Shown: in pieces, positions 1-7,885 of the stretch
Position numbering within the stretch: the stretch's first letter is position 1
How the letters are laid out: the number at the start of each line of letters is the position of its first letter
From: Thalassomonas sp. RHCl1
Lineage (GTDB): Bacteria; Pseudomonadota; Gammaproteobacteria; Enterobacterales; Alteromonadaceae
Assembly: GCF_947387555.1 (NCBI RefSeq)
Contig: NZ_CANDNZ010000002.1
Span: forward strand, 1 to 64,000
Length of the DNA: 64,000 nucleotides
Direction of reading: 5' to 3'
Translations under genes and position numbers: made by a program
Notes under the pieces: generated by a model
Told to the model about the DNA's origin: nothing
Databases searched by the model: none
What the model saw: only the letters and a program-made list of their open reading frames with translations

Positions 1-768
<768 letters not shown>

Positions 769-867
769 ACAACACCCAAGTGGTTTTAGGTAGTATAAAG
801 ACTGACAAACACGTACACATAGTATTGAATAAGTAAGATATATCGTTTTCCAAGATTGACTGTTTTT

Positions 868-983
868 GTCTAGCGACAATAGCAACGTGGTACCACCTGA
901 TCCCATGCCGAACTCAGAAGTGAAACGCGTTAGCGCCGATGGTAGTGTGGGAGGTCCCATGTGAGAGTAGGACATTGCTAGAC
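868..983 (+). rRNA. rrf: 5S ribosomal RNA
   Basis: This is a 116-nt 5S gene about 100 nt after the 23S end. The conserved core CCCATGCCGAACTCAGAAGT is present, followed by GCGCCGATGGTAGTGTGGG and GTGAGAGTAGGAC. The ends GTCTAGC and GCTAGAC pair to close helix I. No tRNA is seen between 23S and 5S or after 5S. The last bases of this gene are repeated downstream at about 1751. Confidence 0.96.
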
Positions 984-1032
984 TCCTATTTAGAAAAGCC
1001 CGACTCATTGAGTCGGGCTTTTTGCTATCTGG
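974..1032 (+). repeat. 5S tail plus terminator, copy 1 of a direct repeat
   Basis: The block starting ATTGCTAGACTCCTATTTAG and running through the GTCGGGCTTTTTGC terminator recurs at 1751-1810 with about 80% identity, judged by eye. This copy is the intact one attached to the functional 5S gene. Confidence 0.75.
998..1023 (+). terminator. rRNA operon intrinsic terminator
   Basis: A perfect 9-bp stem (GCCCGACTC, loop ATT, GAGTCGGGC) is followed by five T residues, 15 nt after the 5S end. It would end the rrn transcript. Confidence 0.9.
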
Positions 1033-1349
1033 AAAAAATCTATATAGCAGTAATCACTGTAGTATTGAAAATCTCGCTAATACTTTTTATGTTTTTTCGT
1101 TGCATGGTCTTGTACAGCAATCCATACGTTAACGCATAAATAGTACAAGATTAAATGCAGGCATAGCCTGATTTATCGTGTGAATTGGTCTTTTATTAAT
1201 AGTGCTATCCAAGCCACAAAGGAGAGCGCCTATTCCAACATTGCTTATCTATTCGCTGTTGTTTTAACAACAGCAACAAAAGTCGCAACCCCTGAGTGCA
1301 GCGAACACTCAGAGGTCGCTAACCACAACGAACTAAACAAGAGTACGTC
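1024..1349. other. Intergenic leader of the first symE-like gene
   Basis: No gene is seen. The stretch has an interrupted inverted repeat, TCTTGTAC at 1108-1115 with GTACAAGA at 1143-1150, and a palindromic TTGTTTTAACAA. About 60 nt before the toxin start it carries a block (GTCGCAACCCCTGAGTGCAG, then GTCGCTAACCACAACGAAC) that is nearly identical in front of the second SymE-like gene at 50.2 kb. The block can fold as CTGAGTG/CACTCAG. In E. coli, symE is controlled by an antisense RNA from this position; an equivalent RNA here is inference. Confidence 0.5.
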
Positions 1350-1646
1350 ATGGCTGAATATCATCATACGTCAGAGCCAGACTCGGCAAAAGTAAAATAT
1401 CCCATTTATCGGCAACTTACCGTGCAGGAGACTGTCTGCGGCTCGCCAGCAAGAACCCGCGGTATAGGGATTAACTATGTACCGGTAAAGCTTGAACCTT
1501 GTGTTGTTCTCAGGGGCAAGTGGCTTAGGAAGGCCGGATTCGATGTCGGGCAAAAAGTCCGTATTGAAGTAAATCAGGGAGCAATCCACATTATCCCTAA
1601 GCAAGTTGATGTTGCGGTCGGTGACAATCGGCAAACTGAGAGTTAG
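1350..1646 (+). CDS. symE: SymE-type toxin, copy 1
   Basis: This 98-residue protein has its C-terminal half matching the SymE toxin fold (AbrB/MazE-like swapped hairpin). The signature LRGKWLRKAGFDVGQKVRIE lies around residues 54-73, followed by a GAIHIIPK strand. SymE of E. coli is an SOS-induced RNA-cleaving or nucleoid-acting protein repressed by the antisense RNA SymR. The start is the ATG after GAGTACGTC, the same context as the second copy at 50169, and the N-terminus MAEYHHT is shared by both. The C-terminal tail after residue 85 differs between copies. The gene stands alone between the 5S gene and a degenerate 5S tail, so it was probably brought in as a unit. Family assignment is firm; toxicity is inferred from the family. 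Confidence 0.85.
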   Translation: MAEYHHTSEPDSAKVKYPIYRQLTVQETVCGSPARTRGIGINYVPVKLEPCVVLRGKWLRKAGFDVGQKVRIEVNQGAIHIIPKQVDVAVGDNRQTES

Positions 1647-1750
1647 CATTAAAGTGGAGAAACTAAACTGTTGTGCTGAAAGCTGGCATAACCGCTTTAG
1701 TTTTTGGCGCAATGTCAAAAATACCAGCCTTTCACACATCCGTTTGGTTT

Positions 1751-1810
1751 ATTGCTAGATTTCTATTTAGATAGGCCCGATTCGAAAGAGTCGGGCTTTT
1801 TGCTTTTCTG
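1751..1810 (+). repeat. Degenerate second 5S tail plus terminator (copy 2)
   Basis: ATTGCTAGATTTCTATTTAG followed by a GGCCCGATTC/GAGTCGGGC hairpin with a TTTTT run repeats the end of the 5S gene and its terminator (974-1032). No 5S body precedes it. It is either the remnant of a second 5S gene of the operon or a duplication made when the symE unit arrived. The hairpin at about 1775-1801 should also terminate symE transcription. Confidence 0.7.
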
Positions 1811-1899
1811 AACAGAGCTTCTGTCTAACAATAATGTCGTTGGGGCAGCCCTCGACTCCAAGAAAGGGCGTGTAATAGTACTTCAGCAGCCAGGTCCAC

Positions 1900-2883
1900 T
1901 CACCTCGTCATTTTCTTTACAAAGACCACCACAAAGAGGGCTATGGTAAAACTGCCGGTAAAAGCCTCTACAGCGGCTACTGTGCGGGAAACTCCTACGG
2001 GGGTGAAATCACCATAACCAAGTGTGGTGAAGGTAACAACAGAATAATATAAGCAAGACAGGTATAAGCTAAAGTTATCTGTGAGACTGGCGCTACTGTC
2101 AAATGTCTGAATACTGCCCTGATAATTGAGGCCGGTCATGGCGTATATAAAAGCACAGCAAATAATGATTAATATGGAGATACCTATTATGCGTACGGGG
2201 GCTTCGCCATAGCCGCAAAATAGATCGATAACTTTTGATGTTAATCGTTTAGTGCTAAATCTGGGCAGTTGCATCCTGCGCATGGTGAGTTCTTTTTGAA
2301 TAAATTCTCCCGCCATCGCAAAAATACCTTCACGCTCGGCATGTTTTCTTAAATCACGATAAATTTCTTCTGCCTGCTCGAAATAATCATGTGCCTGATC
2401 GAGATTTTTTTCCTTTAATGCTTGATGCGCGAGGCGTTCCTGCCTGAGTTTTTTTCCTATCCGTAAATTCTCTACCTTACTGTGACTCCAGCGAACACCC
2501 AGTAGGTTGGCCTGCTGTAGTGAGGCACAGTTAAGGTTGGCGTAGCGTAAGTCTGTTTTCATTAAACTGGCGTGATCAAACGTGATATTGAACAGGTGAG
2601 CGCCTTCAAGATCTGCCCGGTAGAGATCGGCATGAGAAAAATCATAACCTGTTTTCTTATTATGATTAACCAGATCTATTTCTTTTAAGTTGGCGCGTTT
2701 AAGGCTGATCCCCCTTAAGAGTCCGCCACTTTTAGCATATTCTTCTAAAGCCTGTTTAATTTCCGGGCCTTTTTTGTCTGTGGACGGATCATGCCAAAAG
2801 CATAAGCCTGATTCATTGGCTTCACAGGAGCACTTATAATTCTCAGGGTCTTCATATTGGCACAGGGGCTTTTCTTGATCCAT
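1900..2883 (-). CDS. Pentapeptide-repeat two-TM ion channel
   Basis: A 327-residue protein. The N-terminus is cysteine-rich (residues 8-32; CxC and CFWHD). Residues 60-130 hold pentapeptide repeats (A(D/N)LxxA pattern, e.g. HADLYRADLEGAHL), and 145-200 form a charged helical linker. The C-terminus has two membrane segments (about 231-251 and 303-322) around a pore loop with the potassium selectivity filter TLGYGD at 287-292. It should be an inner-membrane K+ channel of the Ion_channel_2 family whose cytosolic beta-helix may serve in gating or assembly. It stands alone, and the upstream neighbour is divergent. Ion selectivity follows from the filter; the ligand is unknown. Confidence 0.85.
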   Translation of the reverse strand: MDQEKPLCQYEDPENYKCSCEANESGLCFWHDPSTDKKGPEIKQALEEYAKSGGLLRGISLKRANLKEIDLVNHNKKTGYDFSHADLYRADLEGAHLFNITFDHASLMKTDLRYANLNCASLQQANLLGVRWSHSKVENLRIGKKLRQERLAHQALKEKNLDQAHDYFEQAEEIYRDLRKHAEREGIFAMAGEFIQKELTMRRMQLPRFSTKRLTSKVIDLFCGYGEAPVRIIGISILIIICCAFIYAMTGLNYQGSIQTFDSSASLTDNFSLYLSCLYYSVVTFTTLGYGDFTPVGVSRTVAAVEAFTGSFTIALFVVVFVKKMTR

Positions 2884-2987
2884 TAACGCAGGCTTCCTTT
2901 TATTTATTAATACAGTATAGTTAGCGAACTTGAAAATGCTGCGTTTGGTATGTTTTTTATACCAAGCATATAAAAGTGAAGGTAATT

Positions 2988-3476
2988 ATGAATATTCAAT
3001 TATGTATTGCAGACTATAAGGATGAACAACAGGGCAAGGATTTATTGATGCTGTTGAATGCCTATGCGCTCGACCCCATGGGGGGAGAAGAGCCGTTAAC
3101 AGAGTATGTTAAAGAGAATTTGCTTACAGCTTTGTCTCAACGCTCAGATATGTTTACCCTGCTGTGTTACCTGGACGGTAAACCGGCTGGTTTGATTAAT
3201 TGTATTGAAAGTTTCTCAACTTTTAGCTGTCAACCTGTGATTAATGTCCATGATGTTGTGGTGTTACCTTTTTACCGGGGTCATGGTTTGTCTGAGAAAA
3301 TGTTGCAAGAAGTTGAAAATATTGCCAGGGAAAATGGCTGTTGTAAGCTGACCCTGGAAGTGCTACAAGGTAATGCAGTCGCGCAAAAGGCCTATAGAAA
3401 GTTTGGCTTTTCAGGTTATGAACTTGATCCTGAAATGGGGCAAGCTATGTTCTGGGATAAGAAACTTACCGGCTAA
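2988..3476 (+). CDS. GNAT-family N-acetyltransferase
   Basis: The 162-residue protein has a GNAT fold. The acetyl-CoA binding motif lies in VVVLPFYRGHGLSEKML and the terminal motif in NAVAQKAYRKFGFSGYELDPEMG. A GTG twelve bases upstream is possible, but the ATG at 2988 is preceded by GAAGG at a 5-nt distance and is preferred. Substrate unknown; the family acetylates amines on small molecules, peptides or protein N-termini. It is a single gene divergent from the channel gene. Confidence 0.85.
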   Translation: MNIQLCIADYKDEQQGKDLLMLLNAYALDPMGGEEPLTEYVKENLLTALSQRSDMFTLLCYLDGKPAGLINCIESFSTFSCQPVINVHDVVVLPFYRGHGLSEKMLQEVENIARENGCCKLTLEVLQGNAVAQKAYRKFGFSGYELDPEMGQAMFWDKKLTG

Positions 3477-3595
3477 GACTGAGTTTGCTATAGCCATGGC
3501 TCTTAGTCAGAACAAGGCCCCGGAAGTTATATAACCGGGGCTGCTTTACTCGTTATCGTCATCGCTATTCTCGCGGCTGATCTAGCATTGTTTTA

Positions 3596-3979
3596 TTAGA
3601 AAGAGATAGGTCTTCTTTTGCCTTGACAGATTTCAGGCTCTGGCGGCTTTTTAGCAGCTTTTTTCTTAGTGGAACGTTTTTGTTGTGTCTGTTTAGTTTT
3701 TTTGGGCTGGGGGACTTGTATATCAGTTGCCGGAGCCGGCTGTTCTTGTTCTACTAGGCGGATCTGTATTGCATCGCCGTTAAATTCCACGATGTCACCG
3801 TCAAAAACTTTTTTACGCTTTTGATATTCAACTTCATTATTAAGCAGCACATAACCTTCGCTTATCACTATTTTTGCTTCACCGCCGCCGCCAACCATAT
3901 TGGCTACTTTAAGTAACTGGCAAAGTGCTATTGGTTGCTCAGTTATTTCTACTACCTGGTATTCAATGTCTTCTTGCAT
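3596..3979 (-). CDS. S4-domain RNA-binding protein (YbcJ-like) with lysine-rich tail
   Basis: Residues about 12-75 match the small S4 RNA-binding proteins of the YbcJ/YaaA type: LCQLLKVANMVGGGGEAK, ISEGYVLLNNEVEYQKRKKVFDGDIV. YbcJ itself is about 70 residues. This protein adds a 50-residue low-complexity tail rich in lysine, proline and glutamine (KKTKQTQQKRSTKKKAAKK), probably disordered and nucleic-acid binding. It is expected in the cytosol acting on RNA or ribosomes; the target is unknown. Single gene on the minus strand. Confidence 0.8.
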   Translation of the reverse strand: MQEDIEYQVVEITEQPIALCQLLKVANMVGGGGEAKIVISEGYVLLNNEVEYQKRKKVFDGDIVEFNGDAIQIRLVEQEQPAPATDIQVPQPKKTKQTQQKRSTKKKAAKKPPEPEICQGKRRPISF

Positions 3980-4135
3980 ATTTTTCTCTAAATCAAGTTT
4001 CTAAGGCGGTTTACTTTCATCCTAAGGGGTTATTCTAGCATGTCGGCGGATAAGCCGGTTAGTAGTATCTGTTTTCGGATTTAACGGCGGAAAAGTAAAA
4101 AATGAATGTTTTTTAATCTTTTTTCGTAATTTTGC

Positions 4136-4163
4136 TTGCATCAAATTCATTTCTCTCTATAAT
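4136..4163 (+). promoter_or_regulatory. Sigma-70 promoter of the riboswitch transcript
   Basis: TTGCAT at 4136-4141 and a perfect TATAAT at 4158-4163 are separated by 16 bp. Transcription should begin near 4170, immediately at the 5' edge of the c-di-GMP riboswitch. Confidence 0.75.
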
Positions 4164-4171
4164 ACGCCGCG

Positions 4172-4258
4172 CAAGAAACGGCAAGGTACCTGAAAGGGTA
4201 TTACGCAAAGCTTCCGGTCTAAGGGTAAATACCTATGATAGCGGGGCCACCTAAGCTG
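4172..4258 (+). ncRNA. Cyclic-di-GMP-I (GEMM) riboswitch
   Basis: The leader matches the GEMM-I consensus: GGCAA at 4180-4184, a GAAA tetraloop closed by CCT/GGG near 4189-4198, then ACGCAAAGC at 4203-4211, CCGGTCTAA at 4214-4222, and TAGCGGGGCCACC at 4239-4251. The last contains the conserved receptor-helix strand. The same elements occur in the Vibrio cholerae Vc2 aptamer. It lies about 60 nt before the start of the DUF3718 gene, whose expression would respond to c-di-GMP. Whether ligand turns the gene on or off cannot be read from the sequence. Confidence 0.92.
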
Positions 4259-4318
4259 ATTGGGTAACGTGCGTCTGTTTCACTACTTCTTATTTGTTTG
4301 TTGATGAAAGGTTATCTG

Positions 4319-4663
4319 ATGAAAAAATTACTTATTGTTCCTGCTGTTGCTCTTCTGTCTGTTGCTTCAATTCCTGCTGTTCACGCTGCGGATATCGCCC
4401 AATCTATATGTGAGTACGTTCAAGCAGATGATAAAGGCCGTTTACGCTCTTACCTTAAATCAAACAAAATCAAAATCCGTAATGTTTTTGACGGCGTTCA
4501 ATGTAACGGTCAAAACTTATTAGCTTTTGCTTCAGAGAAAAACTCTTTGGTTACCGGTACTTTGATGATTAACAAATTACCAAGAAAAAAAGTACAAGGT
4601 GTTTTAGCTTCTATCCAGTCTCCTGAATTAACTGCTGCTGCTCAAAAACGCATCAATGGTTAA
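4319..4663 (+). CDS. Exported DUF3718-family protein under c-di-GMP riboswitch control
   Basis: The 114-residue protein starts MKKLLIVPAVALL, with a signal peptide cleaved after VHA (about residue 23). The mature part is DUF3718-like: SICEYVQADDKGRLRSYLKSN, KIRNVFDGVQCNGQNLLAFA, with two cysteines that could form a disulfide. The family is small, periplasmic and of unknown function, known from Alteromonadales. The ATG at 4319 has AAAGG upstream; TTG 4298 and ATG 4304 are longer alternatives without a better site. Control by the GEMM-I aptamer suggests a part in the motile-to-sessile switch. That role is inferred from the riboswitch only. Confidence 0.82.
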   Translation: MKKLLIVPAVALLSVASIPAVHAADIAQSICEYVQADDKGRLRSYLKSNKIKIRNVFDGVQCNGQNLLAFASEKNSLVTGTLMINKLPRKKVQGVLASIQSPELTAAAQKRING

Positions 4664-4698
4664 TATTAAGCCCTAAAGGCTCGCTGTAAAATCTCTAA

Positions 4699-4729
4699 GC
4701 CCGATGTTCCAAGAACATCGGGCTTTTTT
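4699..4729 (+). terminator. Intrinsic terminator after the DUF3718 gene
   Basis: GCCCGATGTTC and GAACATCGGGC form a perfect 11-bp stem with loop CAA, followed by six T residues. Confidence 0.92.
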
Positions 4730-4769
4730 GTTATTATGGTAGTAAGTGTTTGAATTGTGAGCTATTAAC

Positions 4770-4785
4770 TGGCACGAGTTGTGCA
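4770..4785 (+). promoter_or_regulatory. Sigma-54-like promoter before PEP-CTERM protein 1
   Basis: TGGCACGAGTTGTGCA matches the RpoN consensus TGGCACG-N4-TTGCA at all but one position, with GG and GC correctly spaced. Transcription would start near 4797, about 50 nt before the gene. Similar sites precede the other two PEP-CTERM genes in the window. PEP-CTERM genes are known to depend on RpoN with PrsK/PrsR in some bacteria. Confidence 0.65.
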
Positions 4786-4844
4786 GCGTGTCAGTTTGGC
4801 AATTTTGCCATTAATTTGACGAACAGAAAGGATTTCCTTCTCTT

Positions 4845-5678
4845 ATGCACAAGTATTACATGCAAAAAACTCACGTGAATAAACTGTTTACCTTGGTTTT
4901 TCTTACTATGTTAGTGATGCTGATGTCGGTAAAACCGGTTAAAGCCTCCACCATTATTTTAGATTTTACCTCTAACCCATCAACCAATATCTTCGGTGTT
5001 TCCACCAACGCCTTTGACTCTTCTCCCTTTGGTTTTACCGGCTTATCCCACAGCCAGGTGATTGATAGTATTTTTGATACTGTTGTTGAAGACTTTTTTG
5101 GTTATGTTTATCCGTCGCTGCCGCCGGGTAAGGAATTAGACCTTGATTTTGAGATCGGTACTATAGGCTCCGGGCCGTTAAATGGCGATACTGATTACTC
5201 ATATTTTAAAATAGGGGAAGATTACCTTAATCAGACGGGGGCATTAGGGCATGCTTGCTTAAGTTGTGCCTTAACGGATAACTTTACTTATTCGGCAGGG
5301 GCCGTGGTTGGTTCTATCTTCACCGATAATTTATTAGGCCTGGCGCAGTTGGCGTTAACGGATGAAGACAGGATCAACCTGATTGCCGGTACCACTTCTC
5401 ATGAAATTGGTCATGCTTTATCACTACCTCATCCTACAAGTGCAGAAGCCAACCCGGGAGAGTCCAGCTTTGGCTTGATGGGCACCGGGGCATCGCCGAC
5501 CAGCATGCCAAATGGTGAGCGTATATTAGACCGTGCTTTTTCTTACAGTAACTTTGAGCAGCTGATCAGTGCCGTCGGTCTACGTGACATTGCCGTTGAT
5601 GTGCCTGAGCCGGGGACGGTTATCTTGATGTTATTAAGCCTGACATTACTGGCTTCACGCAAAAAGTTGAGTAAATAA
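4845..5678 (+). CDS. PEP-CTERM protein with metzincin-like zinc motif
   Basis: A 277-residue exported protein. The signal peptide ends near VKA (residue 34). The mature part carries HEIGHALSLPH at 186-196, the HExxH plus third His spacing of metzincin metallopeptidases, though the usual Gly of HExxHxxG is Ser. The C-terminus (about 253-277) is a PEP-CTERM sorting tag: VPEPGT, a hydrophobic helix, then basic RKKLSK. Such proteins are recognised by exosortase for anchoring or release at the envelope; no exosortase lies in this window. An ATG at 4860 is an alternative start. A small exported protein follows 7 nt later, probably co-transcribed. Confidence 0.85.
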   Translation: MHKYYMQKTHVNKLFTLVFLTMLVMLMSVKPVKASTIILDFTSNPSTNIFGVSTNAFDSSPFGFTGLSHSQVIDSIFDTVVEDFFGYVYPSLPPGKELDLDFEIGTIGSGPLNGDTDYSYFKIGEDYLNQTGALGHACLSCALTDNFTYSAGAVVGSIFTDNLLGLAQLALTDEDRINLIAGTTSHEIGHALSLPHPTSAEANPGESSFGLMGTGASPTSMPNGERILDRAFSYSNFEQLISAVGLRDIAVDVPEPGTVILMLLSLTLLASRKKLSK

Positions 5679-5685
5679 AGTTTTT

Positions 5686-6123
5686 ATGCGCTTTGTCTCA
5701 GTAAAACAAGCAGTTGTTATGATGATAACAACTGCTTTCTTTTCTATCATGGTCGCGCCATCTGTACGGGCGGACCAACTGTTTTTTACCGCCAAAGAGT
5801 TGGTTAAAATGGCTGATGTCGCCGTTATCGGCACTTTGGTAGATAAACACCAAATAACACTGCCAGGTGATCAGGCGATTAATCTGGGTGTGCTCCGTAT
5901 TGAAGAACACTTTAAAGGTGTAGAGAAAACACAGACGACTTTACTGCTTCAGTTAGCCCCCTATCATAAAGCCGGGTTCACCAGTACTGATGTGCTCTTG
6001 CCGGATAATGCCCAAGGTTTATGGCTGTTGAAAAAATATCCGTCGGGTTTGTATCGTCTCGAACGTTCTGATGCGTTAATGCCAGAACAAGATGTAGCAG
6101 AGCTATTTAAAAGGGATAAATAG
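5686..6123 (+). CDS. Exported protein of unknown function, paired with PEP-CTERM protein 1
   Basis: A 145-residue protein whose N-terminus is a signal peptide (cleavage likely after VRA, near residue 29). The rest, with FTAKELVKMADVAVIGTLVDKHQ and LRIEEHFKG, resembles secreted beta-rich domains, but I do not recognise a family. It starts 7 nt after the metzincin-like PEP-CTERM gene and probably shares its RpoN-type promoter. It could be a partner or inhibitor of that putative peptidase; this rests only on adjacency. Confidence 0.7.
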   Translation: MRFVSVKQAVVMMITTAFFSIMVAPSVRADQLFFTAKELVKMADVAVIGTLVDKHQITLPGDQAINLGVLRIEEHFKGVEKTQTTLLLQLAPYHKAGFTSTDVLLPDNAQGLWLLKKYPSGLYRLERSDALMPEQDVAELFKRDK

Positions 6124-6196
6124 TGAGTTGCTGATTGTATCTTGCTCTCTCCTCTAACAGCAGGCCCGCTGGCAGGGGCAATTTTTTACTGTATTC

Positions 6197-7009
6197 TCAT
6201 AGGGACTTGGCTGCTATAGCCGATAGCATTTTATCAGCCGTTGACCGGGTAATTTCAACCTTGATCGTTTCATGCATTTTTTTCAGGTTACGCCTGGTTA
6301 TCACCGTTAGAGGAAGATTTTTCGGCAACTCCCCGAAAATTGCCTGATAGAATACTAAGGCCGTGAAATAGGTGCCTTGGGGAGACGGATGAATTTTATC
6401 CGGGGTATGAAGGGCAATATGCGGTGCTATCTTATTCAGCCGTCGCCATGCCTGTGCTACCGGGACGACCTGGCCATCAACAGCTTGTGCCAGCTTGGCA
6501 TATAATGCATTGGTTTCCTGGTACATTTTGGGCACAAAAGCCTTAAAGGCTGCTTTTTCCTGCTCGTCTTTATAGCTCTCTACCCACCCTGGTATGCCGC
6601 TATAAGCCCAGGTATTAAATAGTAACAACCGGCTGTTTTGTTGTTTTGCGACGTCGGCAAACAGTTTGCCGTATTTAAGGGTTTTCTCCGCTTGATCAAT
6701 AGCGCTGGCACTGGAGTCCTGCAATACCACAAAATCCCATTTTTCAGCGCTGATTTTTTGCCGGGCAGCTCCCCGTTGCCAATGCTCAATTAAAGCTGTG
6801 CTGTTTTTTAACTCTGAGCCGATAATCAGTTTTTTGCTATTGGCGCGGGCAAAAGCTTGTAACATATCGGGTAAATAGTTATTTCCGGTTAAGCTATTAC
6901 CGATAAAGAAAACTTTTAACGGCGTTTTCTCTGAAGAGAGCTGAGCACAAGAAAGTAAGCCGAATATCAAGATTAAGACAGTAAGAAAAAGGCGTAAAGG
7001 GTATTTCAT
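6197..7009 (-). CDS. SGNH/GDSL-type hydrolase, putative lipoprotein
   Basis: A 270-residue protein with a lipoprotein signal (LLSC lipobox near residues 18-21), so likely anchored in the envelope. Block I is FIGNSLTGNNYL (Ser nucleophile in GNSLT, a variant of GDS). The C-terminal catalytic dyad is in DKIHPSPQGTYFTALVFY (Asp and His). This is the SGNH hydrolase fold, which covers esterases, lipases and carbohydrate deacetylases. The substrate cannot be told. Convergent with the preceding gene. Confidence 0.8.
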   Translation of the reverse strand: MKYPLRLFLTVLILIFGLLSCAQLSSEKTPLKVFFIGNSLTGNNYLPDMLQAFARANSKKLIIGSELKNSTALIEHWQRGAARQKISAEKWDFVVLQDSSASAIDQAEKTLKYGKLFADVAKQQNSRLLLFNTWAYSGIPGWVESYKDEQEKAAFKAFVPKMYQETNALYAKLAQAVDGQVVPVAQAWRRLNKIAPHIALHTPDKIHPSPQGTYFTALVFYQAIFGELPKNLPLTVITRRNLKKMHETIKVEITRSTADKMLSAIAAKSL

Positions 7010-7511
7010 GTAAAGGTCCGTTTATAAGTAAACATAAGGCTTATCCCTATTTGAATTGAGGTCCATTTGCAGCGAAACTGATGAGTAATTTGTTATTGTT
7101 CTTTTTTATGTTCTTACCCTAACATAGATTTTTCGGCTGTGTATAGGCAAGGATACGCCTTTGATTTTCTGCTTTATGGCGGCCAGATGGAGATACCTGT
7201 AAGAGGGCAAGGCAAGAGGCATTTTAATTGAGCGATAAAAATCATACTTTACTTTCCCCGGGGAAATCTATATAGTTCACCGGTTATTTATTCGCCTCTC
7301 GTTTATTTAACAGATTATCTTTAGAGATAATTCGTGTTATGTCTTTCCCTTTCACAGTCAGATATTACTCCAAAAAATATTAAGCTTAATTGTTGTCTGA
7401 TTTTCGAGTATACCCTCGTTAAGCTAGTTATAATTTTATAAAAGATCTGATCAAACAATAATATAGCTTTTCTAATTCATGCGTTGATACGCAAATTTAA
7501 AGAGTTTTATT
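7010..7511. other. AT-rich intergenic region without a recognised gene
   Basis: About 500 nt between the divergent SGNH hydrolase and a small reading frame. Only very short open frames occur. It must hold promoters for both directions but none stands out. Confidence 0.5.
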
Positions 7512-7679
7512 ATGTCATATACATATAATGGTGCGGTTTATTCAATAACCGCTCCGGTAACATCTATTTCTGTTAACAAATTCAATGTCGTTGTCAGGGA
7601 TCAAACAGGTGCCCGGTTATTTACGTTTACTAATGTGAACGATTCTAAACGTTTTTTAGCCTGGGTATACCAGGCTTAA
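7512..7679 (+). CDS. Small protein of unknown function, 55 residues
   Basis: An ATG at 7512 opens MSYTYNGAVYSITAPVTS and runs 55 codons to TAA at 7677-7679, ending KRFLAWVYQA. There is only a weak Shine-Dalgarno (AGAG about 10 nt upstream). The composition is beta-like, with no signal peptide or membrane helix. A hairpin follows 11 nt after the stop, supporting a small transcription unit. No family is recognised. Confidence 0.5.
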   Translation: MSYTYNGAVYSITAPVTSISVNKFNVVVRDQTGARLFTFTNVNDSKRFLAWVYQA

Positions 7680-7690
7680 TTTCCTTATGA

Positions 7691-7716
7691 TGATGCCTTT
7701 GTTCTCAAAGGCATCA
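7691..7716 (+). terminator. Hairpin after the 55-residue gene
   Basis: TGATGCCTTTG and CAAAGGCATCA form a perfect 11-bp stem with loop TTCT. No T-run follows, so it may be an attenuating or protective hairpin rather than a strong terminator. Confidence 0.5.
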
Positions 7717-7885
7717 CTCAAAACGGGCCATGGCGAATAAGCTTTCGCCTTTGCCGAGAATGTTCCTACCTTTTGTTATTCCTTTCCCCACAAACTAAAA
7801 ATATATCTTCTTTAAGTGGTAAGACCAGGTGTAAGGGTGTTAGTCTGTTACTGCTCACTTTATTTCAGGCTGACGGAAATTTACC

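Noticed and set aside
1270-1349. Integron attC-like site in the symE leader
   Set aside because: The GTTAAC and AAC elements do not fit the R'/R'' core consensus, and no integron integrase is in the window.
1371-1739. 122-codon frame antisense to the first symE gene
   Set aside because: It is opposite a recognised SymE gene; the same shadow recurs at copy 2 only because the sense protein is conserved.
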